From Molanna angustata (lineage: Eukaryota > Arthropoda > Insecta > Trichoptera > Molannidae), in the NCBI GenBank assembly GCA_963576475.1, contig OY754981.1:21807642-21871641 (forward strand): 64,000 nucleotides of DNA, written 5' to 3'. The number at the start of each line of letters is the position of its first letter. Within the stretch, counting starts at the first letter, position 1. Position numbers and translations under genes: made by a program. The notes beneath the pieces are model-generated. The model did no database searches and was not told the origin of the DNA. It worked only from the letters and a program-made list of their open reading frames with translations. Positions 39,472-51,674 of the stretch are shown here, piece by piece.

Positions 39472-39560
39472 ACCTGAGGAAGGGAACGGACGTTCCCGAA
39501 ACATGTAGTGAGCAAGTAAAATAAACAAGTGGAAACATACAAAGTATAGTTTTGTGTTGA
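39472..39560 (+). repeat. Dispersed CACCTGAGGAAGGGAACG repeat
   Basis: Counterpart of the reversed sequence at 14340-14400. Class unknown. Confidence 0.4.
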
Positions 39561-39879
39561 ATTTAAATAATTGATTAAATATGAATTTCCACAAAGTTGA
39601 AGCCTCCACGTTTGATTATTTTATAACGAATTCAATCCTAATTCTTATAATCAGAAAAATGAGTAGATTAAAATTATTTATAATTTAAAAAAAAAACAAC
39701 GCACACTCCAGCACATGCCCATGTGCTAGTGAAGTGGATACATCCTTATGAGGCCAACGACTCGTATCAGCATTTTAAATAATTGTATATTTTTCAAATA
39801 ACTGTGCCTTATTGTGATATTTTAGCACTACTGGATTTTTGTAATAGTAAAAAAATGTAGGTGTAGTATAATTATCATA

Positions 39880-39985
39880 AGCCAGATCTTTCGGGTGCGC
39901 AGAGCGCAAATTTGTGTCTTTTTGCTTTGTTGGTATATTATGCGCTAATCGCCCCCTTCTGCGGCGAAATGTCTCAACATTTTTT
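39880..39985 (+). repeat. Repeat G, copy 4
   Basis: GGGTGCGCAGAGCGCAAATT, TGTGTCTTTTTGCTTTGTTG and AATCGCCCCCTTCTGCGGCG. Confidence 0.6.
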
Positions 39986-39989
39986 CTCG

Positions 39990-41315
39990 AAACCTACCTA
40001 TATGTATTGTTATATGTATATACTTTACAATCTTCATTCATTCGTTATAGAATCAAAAATTTATTTCTGACGTAATAAACGATTTATTATTAAATCGATT
40101 GTTATCTAACGTGTGTTGTCTAAATATTATTTACATATATTAAAAATATCTCGCATCTATAACTTGTTATGGTATAGGGTCCATTGTTTCAAACAAAAAA
40201 GTGAAAGCAGTATTGAATTTTGTTATATTTACCTTGGAATTCAATCAACCGCATCGTTCTTAAATAATTGTTCCAAAGATTATGTAAATCCATTAAATAA
40301 TTATATTTTTAACCACGTGTAATTTGTTTTTTATTCAAGCCTTGTGAACCCTTTTGCATTGGACGCAATATTGAGGAAGTACTGCTTTTTACTCCTCACT
40401 TACCCAAGGGTGTATAATAATTTGAGGTACCTACCTGCGTATTAGTAAATATTGTATTTTTGTGTGGTAGGTGCATGGATGTAGATGTAATGTATCAATA
40501 TAATATTGTAAATTTCCAACCTCGAAACAGGCGTAGTTCTAGTGAGATTAGAATTGTATATATAACTAATGTAATAAAAATATCGAGATTGTATAAATAA
40601 ATAAAAATAAATAGTGGGGAGTTGATTTCGCAATTTTTAAGCCTATTTTTTAATTGTAGATTATCAACTAGTATCATGCTGAGATTATATTCTGAAATTT
40701 CATCTCAATGTATATGTGTGCGTGCTATGTGCTGTGTGTTATGTACGACGTGTTTATTTTACTTTATCGATTATAGACCAAAGTACTCATTCGATTATTT
40801 TCAAATGTTACAAATTTGTATATCTATTACTTAGACGCCATTAGATTTTGAAGGATTGCATCTTGTTTTTATTAACTGTCAAATATTTCAATGTGATGCG
40901 AGATCAGGAAACTTTCAATTTGAAATTTTTATTTTAAAATTCGTAAAAAGTCACATCACTATTATAAAATGGCATTAAGAAATATCAAGGTTTAAAAATG
41001 TTGAGAGTTTTACAGAAAAAATTGAATACTTTGTGAAGTGACTTGGTAGTGAGAAATATAGCACTGGCCACAACCCACTCGTTTATATAAGACGTTTCCC
41101 CAAGTAGATGAAGTAAAATATTAGTTATCACTTAATTATTGATAATTTCAGATTTTTAAGATTATTTTATCACATCAATTACTCAACGGGTATCATGGAA
41201 AAAATGGATACCTACTATAATTTTCGTCATAATGCATTGACGTGGTGAAAATTAGATCTCTTAGAATATGTGACAAAACATGATAGAATAAAAACTGGAG
41301 ATATAAAAAGTTAAT
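39990..41315. other. AT-rich spacer
   Basis: No exon or repeat recognised. Confidence 0.5.
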
Positions 41316-41319
41316 GTAT

Positions 41320-41545
41320 GTTTGGCCACATAGAAAGAATGTTTGATGATCATTTGACAAAAAAAAGTACATAAGACTAATAAGAAAGAACGAAACATGG
41401 ATGTCGGCTTAAAAATATTTTGACACGATCAAATAAATGGAATTTTGAAACAATAATAATATAAGAGAGTGTATGATACCTACTATGCATTTACGTGAAT
41501 CATAGCAAAAGAGGAGTATAGTGTTTGCCTACCCAATTAAGAGGA
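41320..41545 (+). pseudogene. RTE-like LINE fragment, copy 4 (very decayed)
   Basis: TTTGGCCACATAGAAAGAAT, GATCATTTGACAAAAAAAAG and GACACGATCAAATAAATGGA follow the order of the 3793 copy, with many indels. Confidence 0.6.
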
Positions 41546-41636
41546 TCGACGTGCATTTGTGATAATAATTTTAATTTGCACGTCTCTTTCTATACATTGA
41601 ATAGCGATTCATTTCCTTTTTCATATTTGTTTATTT

Positions 41637-41721
41637 AGGTATAAATGAAAACACTTATTAGTTTTAGTTTCACTATATAAAATAGTGAAACTAAAACTTA
41701 TAAGGGTTTTCATTTATACCT
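41637..41721. repeat. Hairpin with 39-nt arms
   Basis: AGGTATAAATGAAAACACTT ... AGTTTCACTA pairs with the mirror ending at 41721 with two mismatches and a loop of about 7 nt. It is followed by TAATGGAGTTTCACCACGAA, a word echoed at about 48267. Confidence 0.75.
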
Positions 41722-41934
41722 AGTATAATGGAGTTTCACCACGAATTATCCGTCGACAAAATTAACAAATTCGTTTATTTATTTAAGGGAAAAACACAGT
41801 CTTATGAAATATACAAAAAACATACACTATGAAATAAAAAAAAATCATATTCGTTTGTCCAGATATGATGATCATTAAACAATAAAACAATCACATAACA
41901 ATAAAAAATAAATAAAAATATAGTTGTCAGTTAT

Positions 41935-42400
41935 TATATCATCATCATCATCAGCAATGGCGCTACAGCCCGATGTGAGCCTTGGCCTCCTCAAGAAACT
42001 GCCTCCATCGGCAGCAAGTCTACTCCAATTTGTCTCTCCGATCCCTCTTATATATCCCTCGATGTCGTCCAGCCATCTCATCCTAGGTCTCCCTCTGCTT
42101 CTTCTTCCTTCAGGACAGGTGTCCAATACTTTCTTTGGGACCCGGCTATCCTCCATTCTACAAACGTGTTCGAGCCAACGTTGACGTTGAATTTTGATGT
42201 ATTGGACAACGTTTGGTTCGCCATACATTATTTTTAGCTCATGGTTAAACCGGATCCTCCAGGAACCTCCTTCACAGGTGGGGCCAAATATTTTGCGAAG
42301 TATTTTCCTTTCAAGCACCAACAATGCAATTTCGTCCTTCTTGGTCAATGTCCAGCATTCTGATGCATATATCATGACCGGTCTAAGAAGATTAATATTA
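41935..42400 (-). pseudogene. LINE ORF2 C-terminus (family L), open for about 150 residues
   Basis: Minus frame: LRPVMIYASECWTLTKKDE, RKILRKIFGPTCEGGSWRIR, QRWLEHVCRMEDSRVPKKVL, GRRSRGRPRMRWLDDIEGYI. This is the standard post-RT region of RTE-like and related ORF2 proteins. It ends in a (TGA)n/(ATC)n tail at 41937-41955, as such elements do. 5'-truncated, otherwise little decayed. Confidence 0.8.
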
Positions 42401-42424
42401 TATCAGGTAGGTATAATTTAATTT

Positions 42425-42535
42425 CATTCATTTATACCATCACGGAATATCCTCACTATGTGGGATAACCAGCGACAGGTGTGCGGGTATGCAATACCAT
42501 ATAAAGAGTGCATGACACGTCCGTGTAAACCTATA
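42425..42535 (-). repeat. Repeat D, copy 5 (truncated)
   Basis: TTTATACCATCACGGAATAT, GGGATAACCAGCGACAGGTG and GCATGACACGTCCGTGTAAA. An isolated tip with an (ATTC)n run is also at 42977-43018. Confidence 0.6.
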
Positions 42536-42539
42536 GATT

Positions 42540-43235
42540 TTATAGTATAAAGGTGTTGTTTTATTACAATTCAAGTCGAGGTCTACGTAAAATGTTGAAT
42601 TGAAAATTAAATCATTAAAGTACCAACTGAATTAATAATACGTCAAAAATTCAATAAAATGATAAATTATTAACGGTTTTAATCAATCAACGATATTAAT
42701 CATAGTAATATGGATAAAACATAATTATACCATAACGTGTTAATATATGTATGTACGTGTATGTATGGTAACGAGAAATATATGTAAAGTGAATGTCCGA
42801 ATTAATAATCAATGATCCATTATTATTACCTAATAGCATGAAAAACTAATGTAATTGAAGTGATATTTTCACGGTATATAGCAATTAAAGGTACCTATTT
42901 ATAAAAATCTGGCCCTCACAATAACGTCGATGTTAGTAGGTAGCTCGATTATCTTCCGCTGAACCAAAAAGACGACTAAATTCATTCATTCATTCATTCA
43001 TTCATACCATCACGAAAAAACGACTAAATTCAATATATTATAAATTACCGCCTTTTTTTAATTTTCGCTTTTAATGTAGATATTGGTAACATTGTCCAAC
43101 ACTAGCCATAACTCATTCCCTTCTTTCTGGAAACAAAAAGATTCTGGTCGAAAATACTATGATCAGTATTGTTTTTATTTTATTTGTTTGTTTTTTCTCT
43201 TCTTATATAAATGTACCAAATTAACTTTAGTGAAT
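42540..43235. other. AT-rich spacer
   Basis: Only the (ATTC)n/CCATCACG tip noted above. Confidence 0.5.
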
Positions 43236-43239
43236 TCAC

Positions 43240-43490
43240 GTGGCTCGGGTTGGTTGGAAGAAATTTACATATGGCAATCAACCCGCCTTTGTACATTTGA
43301 TGTACACAAAGATCATAAATTAATAAATCCAGGCTGGAAAATTCAGTCATCAAATCTAAGATAATTAACAAACTGACAGACAAGATGATCGATTCTCGAA
43401 TATTCTTCTGCATTTGTAGAATATTTTTAATACAAATTCCATCACGACATTTTTATGCTGTCGGTACAGGCAGAGAGTGGAAGGTACTTT
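43240..43490. repeat. LINE tail K (plus) and an RTE-like tip (minus)
   Basis: GGGTTGGTTGGAAGAAATTT with ATATGGCAATCAACCCGCCT is a K tail. ATTCCATCACGACATTTTTA with GGCAGAGAGTGG at 43437-43480 is an RTE-like tip. Confidence 0.5.
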
Positions 43491-43996
43491 AAATATGTAA
43501 CAAAAAACACACAGAAACATAAACACGTTACATCATTAAATGTAAAATTACAGCATCAAAGAAACGAGTGATATAGAGGTTGTAGGATATGAGAGAGGAT
43601 GGGGAAAGAGTGTCAATTAAGAGTTCTTAGACAGGTATAACAGCTATAGTCTTTTTTTAAAAAAGTTAAATCAATGAAGACGTCGTAATATCATCACTTT
43701 ACTTGTTCCATAATCTTGCTGATTGTACTTCAAAAGAGGAACTGAGAAATTCAGTCGCATGAATGGGAATAGCTAGTGTGGTACGATCAGCAGATCGTAG
43801 AGGCAGTCCGTGATTTGAAAAGAAAATATCATTTTATTAATTGCCTTTTATTATTCAAAAAAATCATTATCAACTAGAACTATCTCAAAAAATAAAATCC
43901 GTATGAAAAATCGACAAATATATAACAACTAAAGCATATAAAACCTTCGGATTCATATTTCGAAATACTAAATTTTTTCGTTACTCTTACACTGCG

Positions 43997-44640
43997 TATA
44001 ATCCAACTGTCGATTCGTTCATGAGAATTCAATTCTCTGAATGAATCGACATTATTAAGCCAAGATGCGTGTACGAAGGAACATTTTGTATGGCGTAGTG
44101 AACTTTTTGCACGCTAATAACACCAAGCCTCGGGGCCTCGCAGCATATATGTTAGCATTCATGGATTTACTCAGAATTCGGAGTAGAACATTTAATGTGA
44201 GTTTTGTGTGTGTGTCTGTGTCCCCCCCCCTTATAACTTTTGATCCGCTCAATTTACAGAGAACGAAATTTCAGAATATATGAACACTTATAAGCCTACA
44301 AAACTTTTTTACTCAGAATTGTGAATTTTTGTTTCAGTCAGGGGTTATCAACTTTTGAAATTTCGGTTTATTAAGAAAAATATTTTTATTTATGATAAAA
44401 TTATGAGTTTAACTGCCTATATATCCAAATTTTTCAAAAATATCGAAAATAGCCGACTAGACACCCCAACTAGACAATTTAATTTTCTATAAAAAATATT
44501 AATATTGTAGAAGTACATCTCAATTTTTTTTTAACAATTTTTATAAAAATTGAAATTAGTGACGACATTGCTTCATACAATTTGTACGGCAGTCGCCTAT
44601 ACACAATATGTAAGAAGACTTAATAGTTTGATACTTAATC
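43997..44640 (+). repeat. Repeat F, copy 3
   Basis: ATTCGTTCATGAGAATTCAA, TCAGAATTCGGAGTAGAACA, a C run at 44222, and TACAATTTGTACGGCAGTCG. Collinear with copy 2. Confidence 0.75.
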
Positions 44641-44719
44641 TCCCAACATACATACAGAACCATCATGCTGTTTTCATATTCCGGGTAGGAAAAGAGGACT
44701 GACCTCCATACTGTCCTAT

Positions 44720-44950
44720 CTTGACATTCATACCAACATGTGTTAAAATTTTCAATAAATTGGATTTATGGGTTTATAGTTTGATTCTTATTCTTCAACT
44801 ATACATACTATCGCTATCGACAGTTGGATCTCATGTGTTACATGCAACTAGTTCATTTATTAGAAGCCTTTTGGAGTTTGGATCAGTTGTATGGAACCAA
44901 AACGATGAAACACCTATTAACGTAATAGAAAATCTAAAGAAATAAATCAA
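44720..44950 (+). pseudogene. LINE RT C-terminal relic (jockey/CR1-like)
   Basis: The frame contains ATSSFIRSLLEFGSVVWNQN then DETPINVIENLKK. This is the LVRSxLEYxSxVWxP...IxxIExxQKK block that follows the RT fingers. The nucleotide word ATCTCATGTGTTACATGCAA recurs reversed at about 50815. Confidence 0.6.
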
Positions 44951-44999
44951 AAATCTAATTTTCGTAATTGATTACATTTCTCAAAGTACCTATCTTCAG

Positions 45000-47140
45000 T
45001 CTAGTCTACAACACCACCGCACAAAATAACTGGACACACGCAGATTAATCCAAGATATTTGATATTTAATATGTGCATTGTTTTGTTCTGCGCATCTTTA
45101 CATTTTGATTGTGCCCCTTTAATTTAATTTATTTCAATTTAATCTAATTCAGTACTATTCATACGTTGAGACACGTACATAGGGTATAAATTATTGTAAT
45201 ATGAGTTTCCAGTGGTCGATGCTTACCCTCCACTCCTACCTTTCATCCTTCCCATCCTGTTTTCAAAATTGTTAAAATGTAACAAAACAATTTGTAATAT
45301 ATACATATACATTTTAGAATACTATAATTGGCACTATAAAAATTATTATTATTGTATTTAGTATATTTTTTTGTTGCTGTTGTAAGAAAAAAATATATTA
45401 ATCCCAATAAAATCCTTACGTATATTCAAACTGGTTTTAAATCTAATCTACATAAAACTTAATCATAATGGTACATGATCATTCATCAATAATTGTTACA
45501 ATTTGAGATCAAGAGTGACAGCTTTTCTCTAAGGTTGTGTAAAGTCCAAAAATATTAAAGATCATAATTTACGTATTGAAATAAAGTGTTTCTATGGCCT
45601 TCACATGCTGAGGTTTAATGAATTGAACTTGTAGTAGTGTAGTTAAATATTGCAAAGTCATTTTAATCATCTGCATAGATTAACAAACTATTTATGAGTT
45701 ATTATACCTATAATGGAATTCGCCATTAATTGCGAATGTACAAAGATGAGTTAACTAACTGTATACATTCACTTTGACTATATGACATCGAAACTTATAA
45801 TAACCTCTATAAGGTCACACAAATATAATAATATGTGTTGATAAACGATCAGTTGGCGCTGTCAATATGAGACTGTACAATACATATTAAAGATACAATT
45901 GAAAAAAACTTTTGTCAGTTCAGATATTATAGTTTTTAATTAAGTCTTTGAAAAAATAATCCACTTTATAAACAGAGTCATGATATTTATTTTGAGGTTT
46001 ACATGGAAAGATAGAAAAGGAAGTTATCTTTATAAAGAAAAAAATTAATTGAATGAAATTTAATGCTAAAACAGGTGCAGTTTTCATTAAAAAATAAATA
46101 TGCACATTATATGTTCTCTTAAATTTAATATTTGAAAAACTCTGAGAAACGCGTCCATTTATTAATGATCGATTGATTTTTTATTTTGTAGAATTCCATT
46201 GTAAATGATGTATATAATTAAAAGTAAACCACTTTTTGATTCTACATGATTCATAATTATAGACAGCGTCCATTTATATCTTATTACATATATTCCCAAC
46301 TACTGTGTGTGGGCAATAAAAAGCGTCTATGATGACATAGTTACGAAAGTATCATAAAATGTGTAGAAAAAATGAATGTTTGCTAAATTTTACGTGTTAT
46401 TTCCGCGTTTATATAACGCAACATATGTCACAGATAAGTCCATATATTATGAAGCCTTCCCACGATATAAGATGACAAAACAAAATACTAAAATAAAATA
46501 ACGGTATGAATTCATATCTATAAATAGTTTTTATAGGTAGTAAACTCTTATAAATTTGATTCCTTAAAACAGGAAATGGTAAATGTTTCCGATTCAAAAT
46601 ATCAAAATATATACATAACTTTCATATACTTCATAAACTTTCATATATTTAAAGAACATACAGGTACTGAATATATTTTTTCTGGAATGGGTCAAAATCG
46701 ACACTTTAAAAGTTTTAAACTATTCCGAGGTCATTGAATCATAGGTATGGCATTATTCAATGTATGTTGTCAAACACATTTGAGCCCTTTTTACACAGCC
46801 GTCTTCTACTAACACATAAATTCGTTAAATTTAAATCCTCTAACTATTTTAATTTAAATTTCTCTTAAATCATTTAAAAAATATATGCTAAATGCCTGAC
46901 AATGTTTAACAAGTGATATTTTGGTGTCAATTGGTATTGACTGTTGGTGAAGTCTTGTTTACTTTACGCCGAACAAGAAAATGATAGAAATTTTGTATGC
47001 GTATGGTTTAGTGACACGCTTTTATAATTGACATTTTTACGAATCCGGAATATCTATAACTTGATTGCAACTAAGTGTGTTGGGTTTATTATCAACGTTA
47101 CGAAGTCTATAAATATTAAAATTTTACCACCTTTATGTAG
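45000..47140. other. AT-rich spacer
   Basis: May include the decayed 3' end of the LINE at 44720 up to about 45420. Otherwise nothing recognised. Confidence 0.5.
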
Positions 47141-47149
47141 GTATTCAAA

Positions 47150-47281
47150 ATGCAGGAAAACAATATTATAGAGTTGTTTTGGTTCGTACATGCCCCAAAT
47201 AGCTTAAACCATTTTGATTTGGAAATACAACTTTACTCTGCAATCCTTGCCACTCATGGTATCCAGAATATGGATGCCTAA
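47150..47281 (+). CDS. Small unrecognised ORF, 43 residues
   Basis: ATG to TAA. It begins MQENNIIELFWFVHAPNSLN and ends ATHGIQNMDA, with a balanced amino-acid composition in a region where frames are usually short. There is no signal peptide or motif. It may be chance or part of an old element. Confidence 0.2.
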   Translation: MQENNIIELFWFVHAPNSLNHFDLEIQLYSAILATHGIQNMDA

Positions 47282-47299
47282 GTATTTTATTACAACATT

Positions 47300-49350
47300 T
47301 GCTAGGAAAAAAGGAATAACGTTGATTTATAAAACAGGTGCTTATACTTTATTAATCCTTTGTTTTTGACTTCACTTACAGCAGTCATTTTGCGTTTCAT
47401 GAAATATTTCACCAGGTAAGATTTTTTCGTATTTACAAACATTGTTGAAAGCACCTATACCAACTGTGATTTTGATGTACATTATGCTGCTTTGGAAAAA
47501 AAATATCAATTAATTTACTGTTTATTTTAATATTCATTTGTAACTTCAAGTAATAAGGCATCCATGATCGTATTGTAATATTTAAAAACTGCCTTTTTAA
47601 AAATAATATCTAACATTCATGAAATGTACTAGAAAAATTAACAAAAAGGGACTATCTTCTAGATATATTTTCTGACAGATCGCATGTTAATTTTTTTTGG
47701 GATATTTGAAATCCTTTAATAATTGTTACATACGAATATATTACTATGTGACAAATAATTAAAAATGTATAGATTCTTCTTAGGTGACGCCTGTGTGTGC
47801 GAAATATAATAATAATAAACAGTTTTTATTTTGTTTAACGGGTACATAACTATAATTTGGCAGACTTATTGCCCTAGGGCATTTTTTCCATTTAACCACG
47901 AACATAGTGATTACAATTAAAACAATACAAAAAAATTAAAATTGTAAATATCAAACATATATAAAAAACAAATATAAATTAGTGGTATTGATTCAAGTCA
48001 ACACTGTGTACCTACTATTCGGAGATGGGATAATCAAATATGTTAAAAAAAAATTATACCTATATTTTACTTCTGTATATTATTTAAATTATTTTTTAAG
48101 TGCGTACTGTACGTAGTTATATTGTTTGGTCCAGTCTCCATCGTGAAAAAATATTTCTTTTTTAGTTATTTATTCGATTATAGTTTAGGGTCGAAATTTT
48201 AATATCCCGTTTTGCGTCCTTCGCAAATGTTTTAATGAGTTAATGGTATATTTGCTAGTAATTAATATGGAGTTTCGTCAAGAATTACCAGTTGATAAGT
48301 TTAATTAAATAAAATAAAGTTGTTTATACACCATCATAATCGATAGTTCGAAATTTGTTGGTAGCATAATGTTTACAAACACGCAATGGTTATTAAAATA
48401 AGGTTTTATTGTTGATTGCCCTTGAAGTGGCTTGACGTAGGCGTTTCAGGTATTTAATAATAAGTGTTTGAATAAAATTAACGTAATTTTTCAACAAAGA
48501 ATGTAATTGAACTTCCAAGCAAGGAAACCAATATTCTTTTTATTTATTGTATCATCCTGAGAAAGACATAATATTTCTTGAAACTAGTCCAAAATATTTT
48601 GTGCGCATTCATCAAAATTTACTGCGTAATATTTTTAAAATTTATACCTACAAGGTCTGCAAGGGGATCTGATTTTATATCATTTTTGGTACAATTACTT
48701 GCTATAAAATTAACGACGCTATTTTTCAACATAATATTTATTGAACAATATTAGTCAAACATATGAACAAGTTATAATTAGAATTAAAAGAGAACGGAAG
48801 CACTAAATATAATTGCGTATCGAGCCTATGAAGCGTGTGAAATATATATTTTTCTAAATGCAAGACCGAGTAACACATTGAACGTAGCTATGTTGAAAGA
48901 TATGAGCTTAAATTTGGCATTATTAAAAATAATTAGTATGGCTAAGTATACCATCTGTATAATAAAAGTGCCTTCTGTATGATATAAGAAAATAATATAA
49001 TTAACTTTAAGGATAATTAACACTTGAACTTACATAAAAAACCCTAATTCAATATTATTTTTATTTTATATATTTTCTCGGGCAACTAACAAATAAGTAG
49101 GTACTATGTCAAATATTATCGTATTTTAACACGCACTCAATAAAAAGATGCTGCATTATGAAAACTACCTGGTGATATATACGGTTTTTATTAATTTATT
49201 GTTTTGTTTACTTATTAATTAGTAATTTTTAAATTTCGTATCTTTTTATATCTTTTTTACATTTTGATATTACTACTTTTTTATTTATTGTATTTATTTT
49301 ATGTAAAACAACTTGGTTAACATAGTTATTAAAATATAAAGAAATGTTTT
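47300..49350. other. AT-rich spacer
   Basis: Holds a decayed reversed K tail at about 47845-47890 and an ATGGAGTTTCGTCAAGAATT word at about 48267. No exon found. Confidence 0.5.
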
Positions 49351-49357
49351 TCAATGA

Positions 49358-49527
49358 ATGATTGTCCTTTTAAAAAGTGGAAAATATTTGCCTGCTCATA
49401 AATTTCCTTAAAAACATAAATGCTTGTGCTATATGCGAACGAAAATGGTTGAGGCAGCTAGGGAGGAGTTCGAACCCGCCATCAATGGATTTCTAAGCCA
49501 GTGCGATGCTCACTCTCCCACCGACTA
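49358..49527 (-). mobile_element. SINE-A, copy 6
   Basis: AAATGCTTGTGCTATATGCG, GGAGTTCGAACCCGCCATCA (box B complement) and a diverged box A region ending CACTCTCCCACCGAC. Confidence 0.65.
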
Positions 49528-49539
49528 ATCTTATTTATG

Positions 49540-50105
49540 TATATATCGACGAATTTATAACTGACGAATATTGACACCATTTTATACTTAAATAAAATTA
49601 AACTATACATTTCTTCAACAATAAACTAAATTATCTTTGAAAATCAACGATATAAATACTTTTTTATAGTTAATTACATTTTTTTTTGCGGGCACATCAT
49701 TGTGATATATAATATGAATCATTTCACAAAATGATCCTGAAATCGATGTAAAAAAATGAAAATCATACACAGGAAAAAAAACGAGTAACTTACATTTTTT
49801 AATGATTATCCCGTTAATTTAATTTCCAGTTTTTATATGTCTTAAAAAGATAAGTAGCTTTTCAGTTTACTTTCATCTCTTGCATTAATTATAGTCATAC
49901 TTCCCCGTTAACCGGTTTTTATCAGTCCGGTTATTTTGGACGCAATCCATGTAGGTTGACTGAAGGCTTGAAAATACTCCGGATGTTAAAAAAAATATAT
50001 TCACCTTGGCACGTAATTCATTTTATTTTAAACTAAATAGATTAGTAATGTAAGCAAATGTAAAAAAGAATAACATTATTTACTGATTCTTGTTAATATA
50101 ATAAT
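49540..50105. other. AT-rich spacer
   Basis: Nothing identified. Confidence 0.5.
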
Positions 50106-50114
50106 TTGTATTTT

Positions 50115-50250
50115 TATAGCGCCGTTTAATGATTCAAGATCGTTCCAAGGATTAATTCAAGATCGCTGATAGTCCAGTTTTGTGATGCTCTATGAAACAA
50201 ATCTGTTTTCATTCCTTTAGTGAAAGTGCTCTTACTTTGAGGACTGCGGA
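50115..50250. repeat. CR1-like LINE 3' UTR fragment
   Basis: TATAGCGCCGTTTAATGATT, CAAGATCGTTCCAAGG and GTGATGCTCTATGAAACAA match 4200-4290. Confidence 0.6.
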
Positions 50251-50254
50251 CATC

Positions 50255-50795
50255 TAAAAAAATCAATCATACAATATTTTCAAATCAATCATACAATACC
50301 GTACTTATAATGTAAAAAATGCGTGGTTTGTGACTTGTCCTAAAACATTAAAAAATAATATACAGGTCATACGTAATTAATTTTTTAATGAATTAAAATT
50401 CATAATATACGCACTGACCGCAGAAGAAATTTTTCTTGTTGAGCAATGAAACTAATTAAAATAATTTAATATGTATGATGAGATCTGTGGTTATACAAAC
50501 CCTGTGGTTTGTGAAAATTTCTACATCATTGGTTCAAAGTTGGGTTTTATAAACGGCATAATTTTCTATTGTAAAATGCTCATTACACAATGATAGTTGG
50601 GTTTCGCCATTCACAATATTTTACATTAATTAAATGCAAGACTAATGACCAAAAGATGTTTCTCTAATTGTTTTACATGTATATGTAAAAAGATAAGGAA
50701 ATATCACTTTAACACTTGCGAAATGCAGAAGTACAAATTATGTTTTTTATTAGATTTTTTTCTTTGTTAAACATTGATCGTGCTGTGTTACTTCA
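50255..50795. other. AT-rich spacer
   Basis: Nothing identified. Confidence 0.5.
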
Positions 50796-50799
50796 TAAA

Positions 50800-51670
50800 C
50801 TTTATATAAGTCTAGTTGCATGTAACACATGATGTCTAACTGTCGACGACGATTGTATGCGTATAGTGTAAGGGTTCGTAAAAATCCATGTATGTTATAA
50901 ATAATAATTAACAAACTTTAATTGTATTGGATATATTAAAATGTTTTGTTTTGTTCAGTCCTTTTTTCCTACCTCGAATAGGTAAACAGCTGGTATGTAT
51001 GGAGATTAAGAATCGAACTATTGAAAGTCCCCGTAGATATTGTATAGTGTATACTGCCATACAAATTATATGAAACGATGTCGTCACTAAATTCAATTTT
51101 TACAAAAATTATAAAAAGAATCCAATGTAAAATACATACAGGAACTTCTAATTTATTGTTGTTGGAAAGTACCATATTTTGAGTTCTTCCATTTAATAGT
51201 TGTCTATCTAACAAGGAGTAATAAATGTTTTTTATTATAGAAAATCAAATAATGTAGTTGGGTCGTTTCGACGTTTTTTCAATAATCAAAACAAAATGGA
51301 AATAAAGACAGTTAAACACAATAAATAAAGTGTGAGATACCTTGAAATTTTTACTATAAATAATTTTGAATATTGTATTTTTCTATTGTTATACAATTTT
51401 TTAGCGTACGAGCTTTAATGGTTTTGAGATATGTGGAAACATAAAATAAATATTCAAATTTTGATAATTCCAGACTAGTACGAACATCTCTGAGTTAAAG
51501 TTTTGTAGCCCTAAACTTTTCTATGTATTCTGAAATATTTTCTATATATATTCTGAAATATTTTCTACATATTTATGAATGCTAAGGATGGCGTTATAGA
51601 TTTTAAAGTTGAAAAAACCATAAAAAATGTAGACCTAGCCATACAAAACTTCGCGGATCTGTTACTTCCT
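50800..51670 (-). repeat. Repeat F, copy 4 (reversed)
   Basis: TACTGCCATACAAATTATAT, GTCGTCACTAAATTCAATTT, TAGTTGGGTCGTTTCG and CCATACAAAACTTCGCG are reversed F words. At its edge, TGCATGTAACACATGATGTC reverses a word at 44838. Confidence 0.65.
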
Positions 51671-51674
51671 GTGA

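Noticed and set aside
40205..40265. Minus-strand frame MRLIEFQ with GTAAAT donor
   Set aside because: The phase fits exon A, but there is no hydrophobic core and no other support.
41924..42184. Plus-strand 86-codon frame
   Set aside because: Shadow of the minus-strand LINE ORF2 fragment, which has clear family motifs.
42977..43018. (ATTC)n tract as an independent microsatellite
   Set aside because: It ends in ATACCATCACG, the tip of repeat D or the RTE-like LINE, so it is that element's tail.
47340..47400. Minus-strand ATG with GTAAGT donor (MKRKMTA), considered as the missing first exon of A+B
   Set aside because: Phase 0 at the donor does not match the phase 1 needed by exon A, and the peptide is not a signal sequence.
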